This document shows positions 43,259 through 52,765 of a stretch of DNA of 64,000 nucleotides, in pieces. Source of the stretch: Aggregatilineales bacterium (GTDB lineage Bacteria > Chloroflexota > Anaerolineae > Aggregatilineales > Phototrophicaceae). The stretch is taken from assembly GCA_030834905.1 (NCBI GenBank), contig JAUQWZ010000011.1, forward strand, positions 186,001 through 250,000. The letters are read 5' to 3'. Position 1 is the first letter of the stretch. The number at the start of each line of letters is the position of its first letter. The position numbers were made by a program, and so were the translations under genes. The notes beneath the pieces are model-generated. The model saw nothing but the letters and a program-made list of their open reading frames with translations, made no database searches and was not told where the DNA came from.

Positions 43259-46131
43259 GCCATCTCTTCCTCTATCACCAGATTGGGGATCGTCAGTGTA
43301 AATGCAGAGCCTACTCCAACCTGGCTGCTGAACGACACTTCACCGCTGTGAAGTTCGACCGACTGTTTCACTATCGCCAGCCCCAGACCCGTACCGACGA
43401 TATGCTCGACATTGTTTCCACGATGGAAGGCTTCAAAGATGCCTTTTTGATCGTCATCAGGGATGCCAATCCCCGAGTCCTGCACGACAATGACCGTCTG
43501 CACCGGATCGCAGGCAAGACTAAGCTGAATCTTGGTGCCTGCTTCCGAATATTTGACCGCGTTTGAGAGCAGATTGACCACCGCCCGGCGGATCAGCTTG
43601 CGATCCACGCATACGCGCCCGCATCTGCCGCTGGGCAGGAACTCAAAGACATGAGTCATCCCTATACCGGTGCGCATCTCGTCGATCAGTTCGCGGCACA
43701 AGCCTTCCAGATCGATAAGCTCCGGCTGGAATTCGACCCGTCCGACTTCTTCAGCTTTGCTGATGGTCAGCAGGTCATCCAGCAGCAGCGTCATGTTCTT
43801 GATCTCGGCTTGCACTCGGTTCAGTTTTTCGGCGCGCTGTTCATCGGACATGCGATGACCGTAGTTCTTGAGCAGGTCGCTGGACGTCGCGATCATCGCC
43901 AGCGGCGTCCTGAATTCATGCGAGGCTCTGGATACAAAACGCGATTTCAATTCGTTCAACTCGCGCTCTTTCGCCAGCGCGTCGCGCAGTTCAAACTCCA
44001 ACCGCTTGCGCTGGCTGATATCACGCAGACTGCACACGACGCTGGTCACCTGTCCCGCAGTGATAACCGGCGACATCACCACGTCGGCGTCAATGGCGGC
44101 GTTTTCGCGGAAGCTGGCGGTGATTTCAACGCGCACCGGATGCTGCTCGTTAATCACCTCATTCAGAGCATGGTGCAGCAGTTCGGCATAATAGGGTCCG
44201 GCGAGGGTTTCAAACGACTTCCCAAACGCTTCATCAGAGTGAAACCCGAACATTTGATTGAAGGCGGTGTTCGTCTGCTGGATTCTGCCGTCGCCGCGCA
44301 GCAGCAAAATCGCGTCACTGCTGTGGTTCAGGATCGCCTCGGCGCGTTCCTTGACACGGTTTAGCTCGCTGGTGCGTTCGTTGACCCGCTGCTGAATTTC
44401 GCTGTACAGCATCATGTTCTCGATTGCCGGGGCAGCGCGCTCGGCGAACGCCTGGATAATGCGCTGATCATGCACGTCGAAGGCGTTCAGTTCGCTGCTT
44501 TGCAGATCAAGCACGCCGATAATGCCCTTCACCGTCCGCAGCGGCACCACCAGCTCGGAACGGGTGCGGCGATCCGTCGCCATGTACGACGGATGCTCAT
44601 CCACGTTGGGGGCATAGATGGTCGTATCAGCGCGCACTGCCGCCGCTACCAGACCGGGTCCATCGACCATGAGTTCGCCCAGGGCGTTCATTTTGTACTC
44701 ACCGGCGCGCGCCAGCCGCACCAACTTGGTGCGTGTCTCGTCGAGCAGAATTACGCCGCAATCGACCTTGCCGAACTCGCTGACCACCGTCTGGGCGATC
44801 TGCTCGGCAACTTCTTTGGCGTTCTCGGACATGAATAGATTCGAGGTGAACAAAAACGCGGTCGCGCGGTGCAGGGTACGCATCTCCGAGGCATCGCGAT
44901 AAATCGCATCGTAGAGCTGCGCATTCTCGATGGCAATCGCCGCCTGATCGGCAAAGGCGCGCAGGCGTTCGGCGTCGGTATCGGTGAACACATACGGCTC
45001 CGACGAGTCGATATTGAGGAAGCCTATGACGTGATCATAGGCGCGAATGGGCGTCGCGACGTAACAGCGCACCCACGAAAGGCTGTCAAATTGCTGCCAG
45101 CGGCTGTCTTCCGCCGTATCGGCAATCAGCACTGACTCGCCGGTCATTATCATGGACTGAAACGCGCCATAATCAAGCGGAAATGAGGCAACATTAAGCT
45201 GCGCCGTCTCTTCGGGGCTGTAGCCGCGCGAGAAGGCAACTCTGGCAACGCCGCCCTCAATCGTCATGATATTCGCCGTCTTGTGCGGAACGACGCGCCC
45301 GACGTTTTCGAGGATCAGGTTCATCACGCTGCGCGGGTCGAGCGTCCGCGTCAGTGCCGCCGCGGTATCGCGCAGCGCTTCCGCCAGCAGGCGCTGTTCG
45401 CGCTCGGCAGTTTCAACGCGCTTGCGCTCAGTCAGGTCGCGGATGACGCCCAGAATCCCATAAGGGATGCCGTTTCTGTCTCTGAGCAGATAGAGGTAGC
45501 TCTCAACGGTCAGCATCGCGCCATCGTGCCTCAGATGCTGTGTTTCACCGTGAATAGCGCCTTCCATCTCAAGCACGTTTTTTACGGCGGCTTCATTCAT
45601 CGGCGGGTGCCACTGGAAGGTCACTGCTTCCGCCAGCGGCTTGCCGAGCATCTCGCGGGACGTTCTGGCATACAGACATTCCGCGCCGTCATTCCAGTAG
45701 CGGACGCGAAAATCGTAATCGGTGACGATCAGCGCGTCGCTCATCCGCGCCAGAATGTGAGTCTTAAGTTCGCTGTTGGCTTCCAGAATACGGTCGTGCA
45801 GCAGCGCTTTGGCGCGGTTGATCACGGCGTCTCGGTGGGTAGCAGGTGTGAAATAGTCGCTGGCACCCGCCCGCAGCATCGATTCCGCTTCACTGTCGTT
45901 TTCCACCAACCCCAGCACCGCGGGAGGTCCCGCGAACGCTTCGGCAGCGCCGCCCGCGATCAGGGCATCGTCCACGATGACGATGTCCGGGCTAAAAACA
46001 GCAGCCTTGTTCAGATCAGGTTCAAGGGAAACGTCAAACCCGGCATTCCTGAGCAGCGGCGCAAGCCAGGGATGCTCGTGCTCGGTGCGTATCCAGACGC
46101 GCGCGAGTTGTTCTGGTGGGTTGACAATCAT
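43255..46131 (-). CDS. Multi-sensor histidine kinase (pseudo-receiver-PAS-GAF-GAF-PAS-HisKA-HATPase)
   Basis: A 958-residue soluble kinase. Residues 1-115 resemble a receiver fold (DIVIVDDALIAGG, GASDYFTPAT) but lack the acidic pair near the N-terminus and the conserved Lys. Then PAS (about 120-240), GAF (about 255-410), GAF (about 425-590), PAS (about 605-720), HisKA with SRASHEFRTPLAMIATSSDL, and HATPase with NLLSNAVKYSEAG, DSGIGIPDDD and GTGLGLAIVKQSVELH. No membrane segment, so it senses cytosolic signals. It is transcribed first in a two-gene unit with the REC-kinase at 42143-43258. An AT-rich 170-bp region upstream (46132-46301) probably carries its promoter. Confidence 0.9.
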   Translation of the reverse strand: MIVNPPEQLARVWIRTEHEHPWLAPLLRNAGFDVSLEPDLNKAAVFSPDIVIVDDALIAGGAAEAFAGPPAVLGLVENDSEAESMLRAGASDYFTPATHRDAVINRAKALLHDRILEANSELKTHILARMSDALIVTDYDFRVRYWNDGAECLYARTSREMLGKPLAEAVTFQWHPPMNEAAVKNVLEMEGAIHGETQHLRHDGAMLTVESYLYLLRDRNGIPYGILGVIRDLTERKRVETAEREQRLLAEALRDTAAALTRTLDPRSVMNLILENVGRVVPHKTANIMTIEGGVARVAFSRGYSPEETAQLNVASFPLDYGAFQSMIMTGESVLIADTAEDSRWQQFDSLSWVRCYVATPIRAYDHVIGFLNIDSSEPYVFTDTDAERLRAFADQAAIAIENAQLYDAIYRDASEMRTLHRATAFLFTSNLFMSENAKEVAEQIAQTVVSEFGKVDCGVILLDETRTKLVRLARAGEYKMNALGELMVDGPGLVAAAVRADTTIYAPNVDEHPSYMATDRRTRSELVVPLRTVKGIIGVLDLQSSELNAFDVHDQRIIQAFAERAAPAIENMMLYSEIQQRVNERTSELNRVKERAEAILNHSSDAILLLRGDGRIQQTNTAFNQMFGFHSDEAFGKSFETLAGPYYAELLHHALNEVINEQHPVRVEITASFRENAAIDADVVMSPVITAGQVTSVVCSLRDISQRKRLEFELRDALAKERELNELKSRFVSRASHEFRTPLAMIATSSDLLKNYGHRMSDEQRAEKLNRVQAEIKNMTLLLDDLLTISKAEEVGRVEFQPELIDLEGLCRELIDEMRTGIGMTHVFEFLPSGRCGRVCVDRKLIRRAVVNLLSNAVKYSEAGTKIQLSLACDPVQTVIVVQDSGIGIPDDDQKGIFEAFHRGNNVEHIVGTGLGLAIVKQSVELHSGEVSFSSQVGVGSAFTLTIPNLVIEEEMA

Positions 46132-46301
46132 CAGCTTAGGAAAACCCAGTTTGCGGCAGCGCCGCGCTTTCTATCAGATGTCTCAGTATATAATATTATA
46201 TGTCTTATAAATATACAGGGTGTTCCACCCACTTCAGGCGATGGCGACATATCATGACATTCACTTATTATATGAGAAAAAATGACCTCTGATCATGAAG
46301 A

Positions 46302-47108
46302 TCAAAGTACAGTGGCGGCTACCAGAATCAGTATGACGATTCCTGCGATGACTCGGTATATGCCGAACTGCACGAAGTTGTGGGAAGCAACGTATCGCAG
46401 CAGCCAGCGAATTGCCAGCCACGCCACGATTCCCGACACCACCGCCCCTACTACCAGATAGACCAGGTCGTTGGGCTGAAGCTCATCAAGGCTGAGCAGC
46501 AGATCGATGATGGTAGCGCCCCCCAGCGTAGGAATTGCCAGATAGAACGAGAACTGAGTCGCCGTCTGGCGGTCAAGTCCGCCCATCATCCCGCCAATGA
46601 TCGAGGCGGCGGAACGCGAGACGCCCGGAATCAGCGCGACGGTCTGGGCAATACCCACCAGCAGCGCCTGCCGCAGGCTGATAGCTTTCAGGGCAGTCGT
46701 ATTCGTCTCGCGCAGCGGGCGTCGCTCAATCAAAATCAGGACGATACCGCCGATAATCAGCGAGATGGCGACCACTGTCGGGTTAAACAGCGCCTCTTTG
46801 ATGAGGGATCGCAGCGCAAACGCCGCCAGTCCCGCCGGCATCGCCGCGATGATGATTCCCAACCACAGCCGCTGCACCGTCTGATCGGTGCGGACGGTGC
46901 GCGCCTGCTGCCATATGTCCGACCAGTAATAGGCGATGACCGCCACGACCGCGCCGATCTGAATGAAGATCTCGAAGGTGCCTTCAATGCTGATTTCCGG
47001 CTTGAGCAGCGCGACCGCGACGATGAGGTGACCTGTTGACGAAATTGGCAGAAACTCGGTAATGCCCTCGACAATACCCAGGAGGATAACCTTGATGATT
47101 TCGATCAA
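46302..47108 (-). CDS. uppP: Undecaprenyl-diphosphatase
   Basis: A 268-residue BacA-type membrane protein: LLGIVEGITEFLPISSTGHL at the N-terminus, IPGVSRSAASIIGGMMGG in the middle and about eight helices. It dephosphorylates undecaprenyl diphosphate, recycling the carrier for peptidoglycan and glycan synthesis. The frame is open to 47303, but the upstream part is not family-like; TTG 47108 with GGGAG 7 bp upstream gives the usual length and start. It stands between kinase genes and is probably expressed alone. Confidence 0.93.
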   Translation of the reverse strand: MIEIIKVILLGIVEGITEFLPISSTGHLIVAVALLKPEISIEGTFEIFIQIGAVVAVIAYYWSDIWQQARTVRTDQTVQRLWLGIIIAAMPAGLAAFALRSLIKEALFNPTVVAISLIIGGIVLILIERRPLRETNTTALKAISLRQALLVGIAQTVALIPGVSRSAASIIGGMMGGLDRQTATQFSFYLAIPTLGGATIIDLLLSLDELQPNDLVYLVVGAVVSGIVAWLAIRWLLRYVASHNFVQFGIYRVIAGIVILILVAATVL

Positions 47109-47313
47109 GCTGCTGCTCCCACAGTTAGGAGAATGCCGGGAGGCAAGGGTTCCGGCGTTCCCGATCATCATAGACAGGTCAGGGTACAGTGTCAAATACT
47201 TACCCTGCCCTGCCTGTCGCCCGCCTTCGCGGTGAGACATCAGGCGGCTGCCATCGGACAGACGTATCCACGGCAGTTCGACGTTCGCGCGTCGTCCTGG
47301 CAAGGTTCAGGCG

Positions 47314-48852
47314 CTACGCTTCGGGGGCTTCCTCGCCGGCAACCGGCAGTATCACTACAAAGGTCGTGCCAACGCCCTCGGCACTCTGAAAGCCAATCGT
47401 GCCGCCATGCAGTTCAACTGCGCGCTTGGCAATGCTCAAGCCTAAACCGGTGCCGGAAATATCGCTGACATTGCGGGCGCGGTGGAAGGGTTCAAACATA
47501 CGTTTCTGGTCATCCGCAGGAATGCCAATGCCACGATCAGTGATGGTAATCACGACCCGATCCGAGTCCCATTTCAGGCTGAACAAAACCTTACTGCCGC
47601 CAGGAGAATATTTGACGGCATTCGACAGCAGATTGGTGAGGATCTGCCGCAGCAGGCTTTCGTCCAGCTTCACCGTCGTCGGCGTGCCCTGCACGCTGAA
47701 CTCAATGTTGGAATCGTCCTGATGGTTGAAGTTGATCTCATCCACAACGCCGTTGCAAAAAGTGGTCAGATCGATTTCGCGCGGCTCGAACGGCGCTTGT
47801 TCGATGTTGAGCTTTTCAATCGTCAGGACTTCGTCCATCAGCAGGATCATGTTTTTGACCGACTGCTGAATCTGGGTGAAATAGCGCGACTTCTGCTCCT
47901 CATCCATGCGATCGCTGTAATTCAGCAGCAGCTCGGACGAAGTCATGATCGTAGACAGCGGCGTGCGGTATTCATGCGAAACCATCGACACGAAACGTGA
48001 TTTCAACTCGTTGAGCACCTTCTCGTGTTCGAGCTGTGCCTGTAGGATTTCCGCCGTTTGCCGCGCTTCTTCCACCTGCCTGCGCTCGGTGATATCGCGC
48101 AGGGTCGCCACGACTGCCGTCCCCGTACCCCAGGGAATGACCGTCGCTGTGATATCCATCGGGCAGGTGGTGCCGTCAGCGCGCAGGAACTCGCGCGAAT
48201 CATACAGCGCCCCGTGATTGCGAACCATTGTCAGCAGCTCGCCTTCGGAGTCGATCGTCGAATCAGGAATGAGGGCGGTATAGTATTTGCCAACCAGTTG
48301 GTGCGGCGGATAGCCGAGCGAGCGCAGCAGCGATTTGTTCACATCCAGGACAACGCCGCTTTCGCTGTTGATGATCAGAATTACGTCCAGCGACTCGCTG
48401 AACAACGTTTTGAACTTCATCTCGGAATCGCGCAGCGCCGCTTCGGCATGGCGCTTTTCCAGGTTGAGACGGCGCTCGCGCAGCGCCTGAAGGATTGCCG
48501 TACCGAGACGCGAAAGCCGGTCTTTGAGCAGGTAATCTGCCGCGCCGCGCTTGATACATTCGACCGCAATTTCCTCGCTGATGCTGCCGGTGACGACAAT
48601 AAACGGGATCTCCAGACCGCGCGCCTGCATCAATTCCAGCGCGCGCAGGGCGCTGAACTGCGGCAGGTTAAAATCAGCCAGAATCACGTCCAGCTCAGGA
48701 TTCAGCAGCTTCACAAAGTCTGGCTCATTCGCCGCATGCCGCCAGTTCAGTATGATGCCCTGGCGTTCAAGTTCATAGAGTACCAGATCAATATCATCTG
48801 GCTGATCCTCAAGGATGAGTGCGTTGATGGCAGTCAAAGATGTTGTTTCCAT
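47314..48852 (-). CDS. Receiver-PAS-histidine kinase
   Basis: About 512 residues: an N-terminal receiver (ALILEDQPDDIDLVLYELE; phosphoacceptor in VILADFNLPQFSA; FIVVTGSIS; Lys in AADYLLKDRLS), a PAS domain (about 140-260, with SGVVLDVNKSLLRSLGY), HisKA (SMVSHEYRTPLSTIMTSSEL) and HATPase (NLLSNAVKYSPGG, GTGLGLSIAKRAVELHGG). The kinase core closely resembles that of 43255-46131. The open frame extends to 48876; METTS at 48852 is the likely start. It lies 41 bp after the small receiver gene (48893-49336) on the same strand. Confidence 0.9.
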   Translation of the reverse strand: METTSLTAINALILEDQPDDIDLVLYELERQGIILNWRHAANEPDFVKLLNPELDVILADFNLPQFSALRALELMQARGLEIPFIVVTGSISEEIAVECIKRGAADYLLKDRLSRLGTAILQALRERRLNLEKRHAEAALRDSEMKFKTLFSESLDVILIINSESGVVLDVNKSLLRSLGYPPHQLVGKYYTALIPDSTIDSEGELLTMVRNHGALYDSREFLRADGTTCPMDITATVIPWGTGTAVVATLRDITERRQVEEARQTAEILQAQLEHEKVLNELKSRFVSMVSHEYRTPLSTIMTSSELLLNYSDRMDEEQKSRYFTQIQQSVKNMILLMDEVLTIEKLNIEQAPFEPREIDLTTFCNGVVDEINFNHQDDSNIEFSVQGTPTTVKLDESLLRQILTNLLSNAVKYSPGGSKVLFSLKWDSDRVVITITDRGIGIPADDQKRMFEPFHRARNVSDISGTGLGLSIAKRAVELHGGTIGFQSAEGVGTTFVVILPVAGEEAPEA

Positions 48853-48892
48853 TAGGAGATCACCAGCAAAAATCAACGGGCAGGCGACACAT

Positions 48893-49336
48893 CTACGGCT
48901 CCGGCGTCTCGTTCAGAAGCATCCAGTAATAACCGATGTGTCGTATCGACTCAGTAAATTGTTCAAAGTCAACTGGTTTCACTATATAACTATTCACGCC
49001 AAGTTCATAGCCGCGCGCTACATCGGCTTCCTCGCGAGATGACGTGAGGATGACGACTGGAATGGCGCAGGTGCGCGGATCGGCTTTGATGCGCTCCAGC
49101 ACTTGCAAGCCATCAAGCCTGGGCAGCTTTATATCCAGCAGGATCAGGCGCGGCGGCTGGCGCAGCCGCCGGTGCGCGTAGCGCCCGGCGCAGAACAAGT
49201 ATTCCAGCGCTTCTTCGCCATCGCGCGCCACGTCGATCCGACTGGCGAACCAGTTTTCACCCAGCGCCAGCAGCGTCATTTCCTCATCATCCTGGTTATC
49301 TTCCACCAGGAGAATTTCAACCACCTGATCCAGCAT
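48893..49336 (-). CDS. Single-domain response regulator (Rcp1-like)
   Basis: A 147-residue stand-alone receiver: EILLVEDNQDDEEMTLLAL, phosphoacceptor in RLILLDIKLPRLDG, VVILTSSREE and the Lys in NSYIVKPVDF. The extended loop before the phosphorylated Asp (FCAGRYAHRRLRQPPR) is typical of Rcp1-type regulators paired with phytochrome-like kinases. It starts inside the end of the kinase gene 49317-51140 (20-bp overlap) with an AGGGGG ribosome site, so this kinase is its likely partner. Confidence 0.9.
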   Translation of the reverse strand: MLDQVVEILLVEDNQDDEEMTLLALGENWFASRIDVARDGEEALEYLFCAGRYAHRRLRQPPRLILLDIKLPRLDGLQVLERIKADPRTCAIPVVILTSSREEADVARGYELGVNSYIVKPVDFEQFTESIRHIGYYWMLLNETPEP

Positions 49337-51140
49337 CACCCCCTCCGACCGTAAAATAGAAGGTGGTACCCTGTTCCGGAGCCGACTCGACCCAGATGCG
49401 CCCGCCGTGACGGTTGATGATGCGGCTGACGATAGCCATACCCACCCCGGTGCCTTCATACTCCTTGGCATCATGCAGCCGTTGAAACACGCCAAATACC
49501 TTGTCGGCGTACTGCATGTCAAATCCTATTCCATTGTCGCGCACAAAGTAGACTGGCAACCCTTGTGCTTCGCCATCAGCGCCAACTTCAATCAGCGGAT
49601 CGGGACGACCACGAGTAAATTTGACCGCATTTGAAAACATATTGACGTACACCTGCGACAGCAGACCGGGATCGCCAACAGCCGCCGGCAGCGGATGCAG
49701 CACCAACCGCGCTGGCGGCGCTTCCTGATCAATGATAGCTTCATAGAAAGCGCCATAAGCGATATTGGTCATATCCACCTGCGCCATTGCCATCACGCGC
49801 TTGCCCACGCGCGAAAGCGTGAGCAAATCGTCAATCAGCGACCCCATGTGCTGCGCGTTGACGCGCACCCTTTCGAGATAGCGCCTGCCTTCTTCCGGGA
49901 TCTGGTCGCGATACTTATCGATTAGAATTTTGGAGAAGCCGTCCATCGCCCGCAGCGGCGCGCGCAGATCATGAGACACCGAATAGGTAAATGCCTCAAG
50001 CTCGCTGTTGGTGGCTGCCAACTGCTGAATCACCTGCTGTTCCGCCTGTCGAAGCTGGTAATTTTCGAGTATCGCGGCGATCTGCCCCGACAGCGCCCGG
50101 TAAAACTGCTCGTCCAGCGGAGCAAACAGATGTGGCTGATCCCAGCAGACGAGCAGAGCGCCGTTCCAGGCACTGGGGCGCAGCAGCGCCACACAGACGA
50201 CTGACTGAATCCCATTCTCAAGCAGCAGCTTTCGGCTGGCTTCATCAAGCCGCCCGTCATTCGCCGTATCGGCGACCAGCACCAAGCCGTCCGGCTGATT
50301 AATCCATGATTGAGCAGAGGGATGGTTCGCCAGATCGCAGCGCGTTCCCACCTGTAAGCCGAAATTGGCGGACGCGCCGCCCGTCGCAATCACCGTCGCC
50401 CATTCAGGCACGCCGGCGTCATCCGAGCTGACCGTCAGCATGGAAACTGCCGCCGCCTGCGACTGCGAGACGCCGCGGAAAACAGCGTCCACAATCTGAT
50501 CGTAGTCCTTGGCGCCAATGAGATGCCGGTTTGCCTGATAGAGCATTTCGGTGAGGCGCAGCGTGCGGACACGCTGTTCCGCATCCCGGAAATTTTCGGT
50601 CAGCCGCGCCATCATCGGTGCTAAATGCTCGTAAAGCGCGTATTCGTCCTGGCTGAAAGGACGCGGCTGCTGCCAGCAGATCGCCGCCAAGCCGATGCTT
50701 CTGCCAGCGGGATGGCGAAGTCCGATCACGCCGACGCTGCCCACGCCGCGCTCGTCCAGCCACTGAAGCGACGCCGGATCGAGGCGTTCTCGCGCGGCAG
50801 CAGTCGAAAGATCGTAGTATTGTACGATACTGGGATTGGTCAGAAAGGAATCCATCAGGGCGACGTCGCCCTTGCGAGTCCACGTGCCCGCCGCCATGAT
50901 AGACATGGCAGAGTCGGCAGGCTCAAACGATGCCATCATCTGTATCGCTTCGTCCGAGTGCTGCCCCGCCGCCGGATCGACGACAGCCAGCAGGCAGCCG
51001 CTGGACTGTTCATCGCCAATGGGTTGTAGGAAGGCGCGCAGCAGATCTATGGGTGTTGGGGCGCTGACAATCGCCTGCGTAACCTCAAGGAATGTGGAAG
51101 CCTGTTCCAGAGTACGCGGAAAGCTGTTCATTTTTGTCAT
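49317..51140 (-). CDS. GAF-domain histidine kinase, phytochrome-like kinase core
   Basis: About 607 residues with two GAF-like domains (about 20-185 and 205-365) and a kinase of the phytochrome subclass: SHDLRAPLRAMDGFSKILIDKY (phospho-His), then MSNAV-type MFSNAVKFTRGR, VRDNGIGFDMQYADKVFGVFQRLH and GTGVGMAIVSRIINRHGG. No Cys placed as in biliverdin sites could be confirmed, so light sensing is not claimed. The start is uncertain: five in-frame Met lie between 51131 and 51173 and none has a good ribosome site. Confidence 0.88.
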   Translation of the reverse strand: MTKMNSFPRTLEQASTFLEVTQAIVSAPTPIDLLRAFLQPIGDEQSSGCLLAVVDPAAGQHSDEAIQMMASFEPADSAMSIMAAGTWTRKGDVALMDSFLTNPSIVQYYDLSTAAARERLDPASLQWLDERGVGSVGVIGLRHPAGRSIGLAAICWQQPRPFSQDEYALYEHLAPMMARLTENFRDAEQRVRTLRLTEMLYQANRHLIGAKDYDQIVDAVFRGVSQSQAAAVSMLTVSSDDAGVPEWATVIATGGASANFGLQVGTRCDLANHPSAQSWINQPDGLVLVADTANDGRLDEASRKLLLENGIQSVVCVALLRPSAWNGALLVCWDQPHLFAPLDEQFYRALSGQIAAILENYQLRQAEQQVIQQLAATNSELEAFTYSVSHDLRAPLRAMDGFSKILIDKYRDQIPEEGRRYLERVRVNAQHMGSLIDDLLTLSRVGKRVMAMAQVDMTNIAYGAFYEAIIDQEAPPARLVLHPLPAAVGDPGLLSQVYVNMFSNAVKFTRGRPDPLIEVGADGEAQGLPVYFVRDNGIGFDMQYADKVFGVFQRLHDAKEYEGTGVGMAIVSRIINRHGGRIWVESAPEQGTTFYFTVGGGDAGSGG

Positions 51141-51382
51141 GATATGCATATTGCGCATAGCCGATACTATCACATGCGTCGTTGAATGTCAGTTGCGCTG
51201 TTCGGTGCCGTACAAACCAGACTTTTCTACATGCCTGTTACCCTATACAGTCAGGAATGCTCTACTATCATGCGTAAATTGTCAGCGTGCGCGTGTAATA
51301 AGTATAAAGCAAGACGTTTAATCCAAAGATTAAGTCTTCCGTTCAGTCGAATAGGTTTACAGCAAGGGGTCACAGACGGCTT

Positions 51383-52765
51383 ATGACACATCACTATGAA
51401 GTCCTCAATCCCTACGACGATAGTGTAGTCGGAGTGGTCGCCGAGGCGTCCGAGCAGGACGTGCGCGCGGCTGTCGAACGTGCCAGCGCCGCCCGCGCCG
51501 CCCTGGCGGAGATGCCCGCTTACCGCCGCGGGGCAGTGCTGGACAAAGCCAGCCAGCTTATCGACGCCCAGACCGAAGACCTGGCGCGGCTGATGGCGAA
51601 AGAAAGCGCCAAGCCGCTGCGCTATGCCCGCGGAGAAGCCCGTCGGGCGGTGGAAACGTTCAGTTTCGCGGCGGACGAAGCGCGGCGTCTTCACGGCGAA
51701 ACCATCCCCCTCGACGCGGCGCAGGGCGGCGTTGGCAAATTCGGCTACTATGTGCGCGTTCCCGTCGGCGTCATCGGCGCGATCACGCCCTTCAACTTTC
51801 CCCTCAATCTGGTCGCTCATAAGGTCGCCCCGGCAGTGGCAGCCGGCTGCCCGCTGGTGCTGAAACCGAACCCGGCAACGCCGCTGACCGCCCTGCGGCT
51901 GGCGGAAATTCTCACTGAAGCGGGGCTGCCGGAAGGCGGGCTGGAAGTGGTGGTGGGCGGCGCGGATGTCGGCACCTGGCTGACGTCTGACCCGCGCATT
52001 GCCATGATCTCCTTCACCGGCAGCCCGCCGGTTGCTCGCGCCATCAGCCAGGTGGCGGGCATTCGCCGCACCGTCTTTGAGCTGGGCGGCAACGCCGCCA
52101 CCCTCATTGACGAGACCGGCGACATTGACGCCGCGCTGGAAAAGCTGGTGGTTGGCAGCTTCGCTTACAGCGGGCAGGTGTGCATCAGCATCCAGCGGAT
52201 TTACGTCCATCGCAGCCGCTATGAGTCGTTCCGCGATGCTTTCGTCGAGCGCACCCGGCGGCTCATCATGGGCGATCCGTCATCCGAACAGACCGAGATC
52301 GGACCGCTGATCAACGATTCGGCTGCCGAACGGCTTGATTTATGGCTGGCGGAGGCAGTCGGCGGAGGCGCGAAGATCGCCGCTGGCGGCGAGCGCAAGG
52401 GGCGTTTGTTTTATCCGACGGTGCTGGAGAATGTCACCCGTGATATGCGGGTCATGCGCGAGGAAGTCTTTGGTCCCATCGTCAGCCTGATCCCGTTTGA
52501 GAACTTTGAGGACGGACTCGACGCCGTCAACGATTCGATCTACGGCTTGCAGGCGGGCGTCTACACCCGCGATCTGGCGCGGGCAATGCTGGCAGTCCAG
52601 CGGCTTGACGTGGGCGGCGTCATGATCAACGACACGCCCACGTTCCGGGTCGATCACATGCCCTACGGCGGCAGCAAGCAGTCAGGCGTTGGGCGCGAAG
52701 GACCGCGCTTCGCCATTGAGGACATGACCACGCTCAGGATGGTGGTCATCAACCCTGGCGCGTAG
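51383..52765 (+). CDS. NAD(P)-dependent aldehyde dehydrogenase
   Basis: A 460-residue aldehyde dehydrogenase with the cofactor/active-site pieces in order: ITPFNFPLNLVAHKVAPA, KPNPATPLTALRLAEI, FTGSPPVARAISQVAG, the general base Glu in VFELGGNAATL, the nucleophile Cys in SGQVCISIQRIYVH and EEVFGPIVSLIPF. Oxidises an aldehyde to the acid; the close class (lactaldehyde, succinate semialdehyde or glyceraldehyde-3-phosphate) cannot be fixed from the sequence. Its 3' end overlaps the convergent ribokinase gene by 17 bp. Confidence 0.9.
   Translation: MTHHYEVLNPYDDSVVGVVAEASEQDVRAAVERASAARAALAEMPAYRRGAVLDKASQLIDAQTEDLARLMAKESAKPLRYARGEARRAVETFSFAADEARRLHGETIPLDAAQGGVGKFGYYVRVPVGVIGAITPFNFPLNLVAHKVAPAVAAGCPLVLKPNPATPLTALRLAEILTEAGLPEGGLEVVVGGADVGTWLTSDPRIAMISFTGSPPVARAISQVAGIRRTVFELGGNAATLIDETGDIDAALEKLVVGSFAYSGQVCISIQRIYVHRSRYESFRDAFVERTRRLIMGDPSSEQTEIGPLINDSAAERLDLWLAEAVGGGAKIAAGGERKGRLFYPTVLENVTRDMRVMREEVFGPIVSLIPFENFEDGLDAVNDSIYGLQAGVYTRDLARAMLAVQRLDVGGVMINDTPTFRVDHMPYGGSKQSGVGREGPRFAIEDMTTLRMVVINPGA

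Noticed and set aside
45283..46257. 324-codon plus-strand frame opposite the multi-sensor kinase
   Set aside because: Antisense shadow; no ribosome site and no recognisable motif.
49317..51140. Phytochrome photoreceptor call for the GAF kinase
   Set aside because: The kinase core is of phytochrome type, but I could not confirm a chromophore-binding Cys or a PHY domain.
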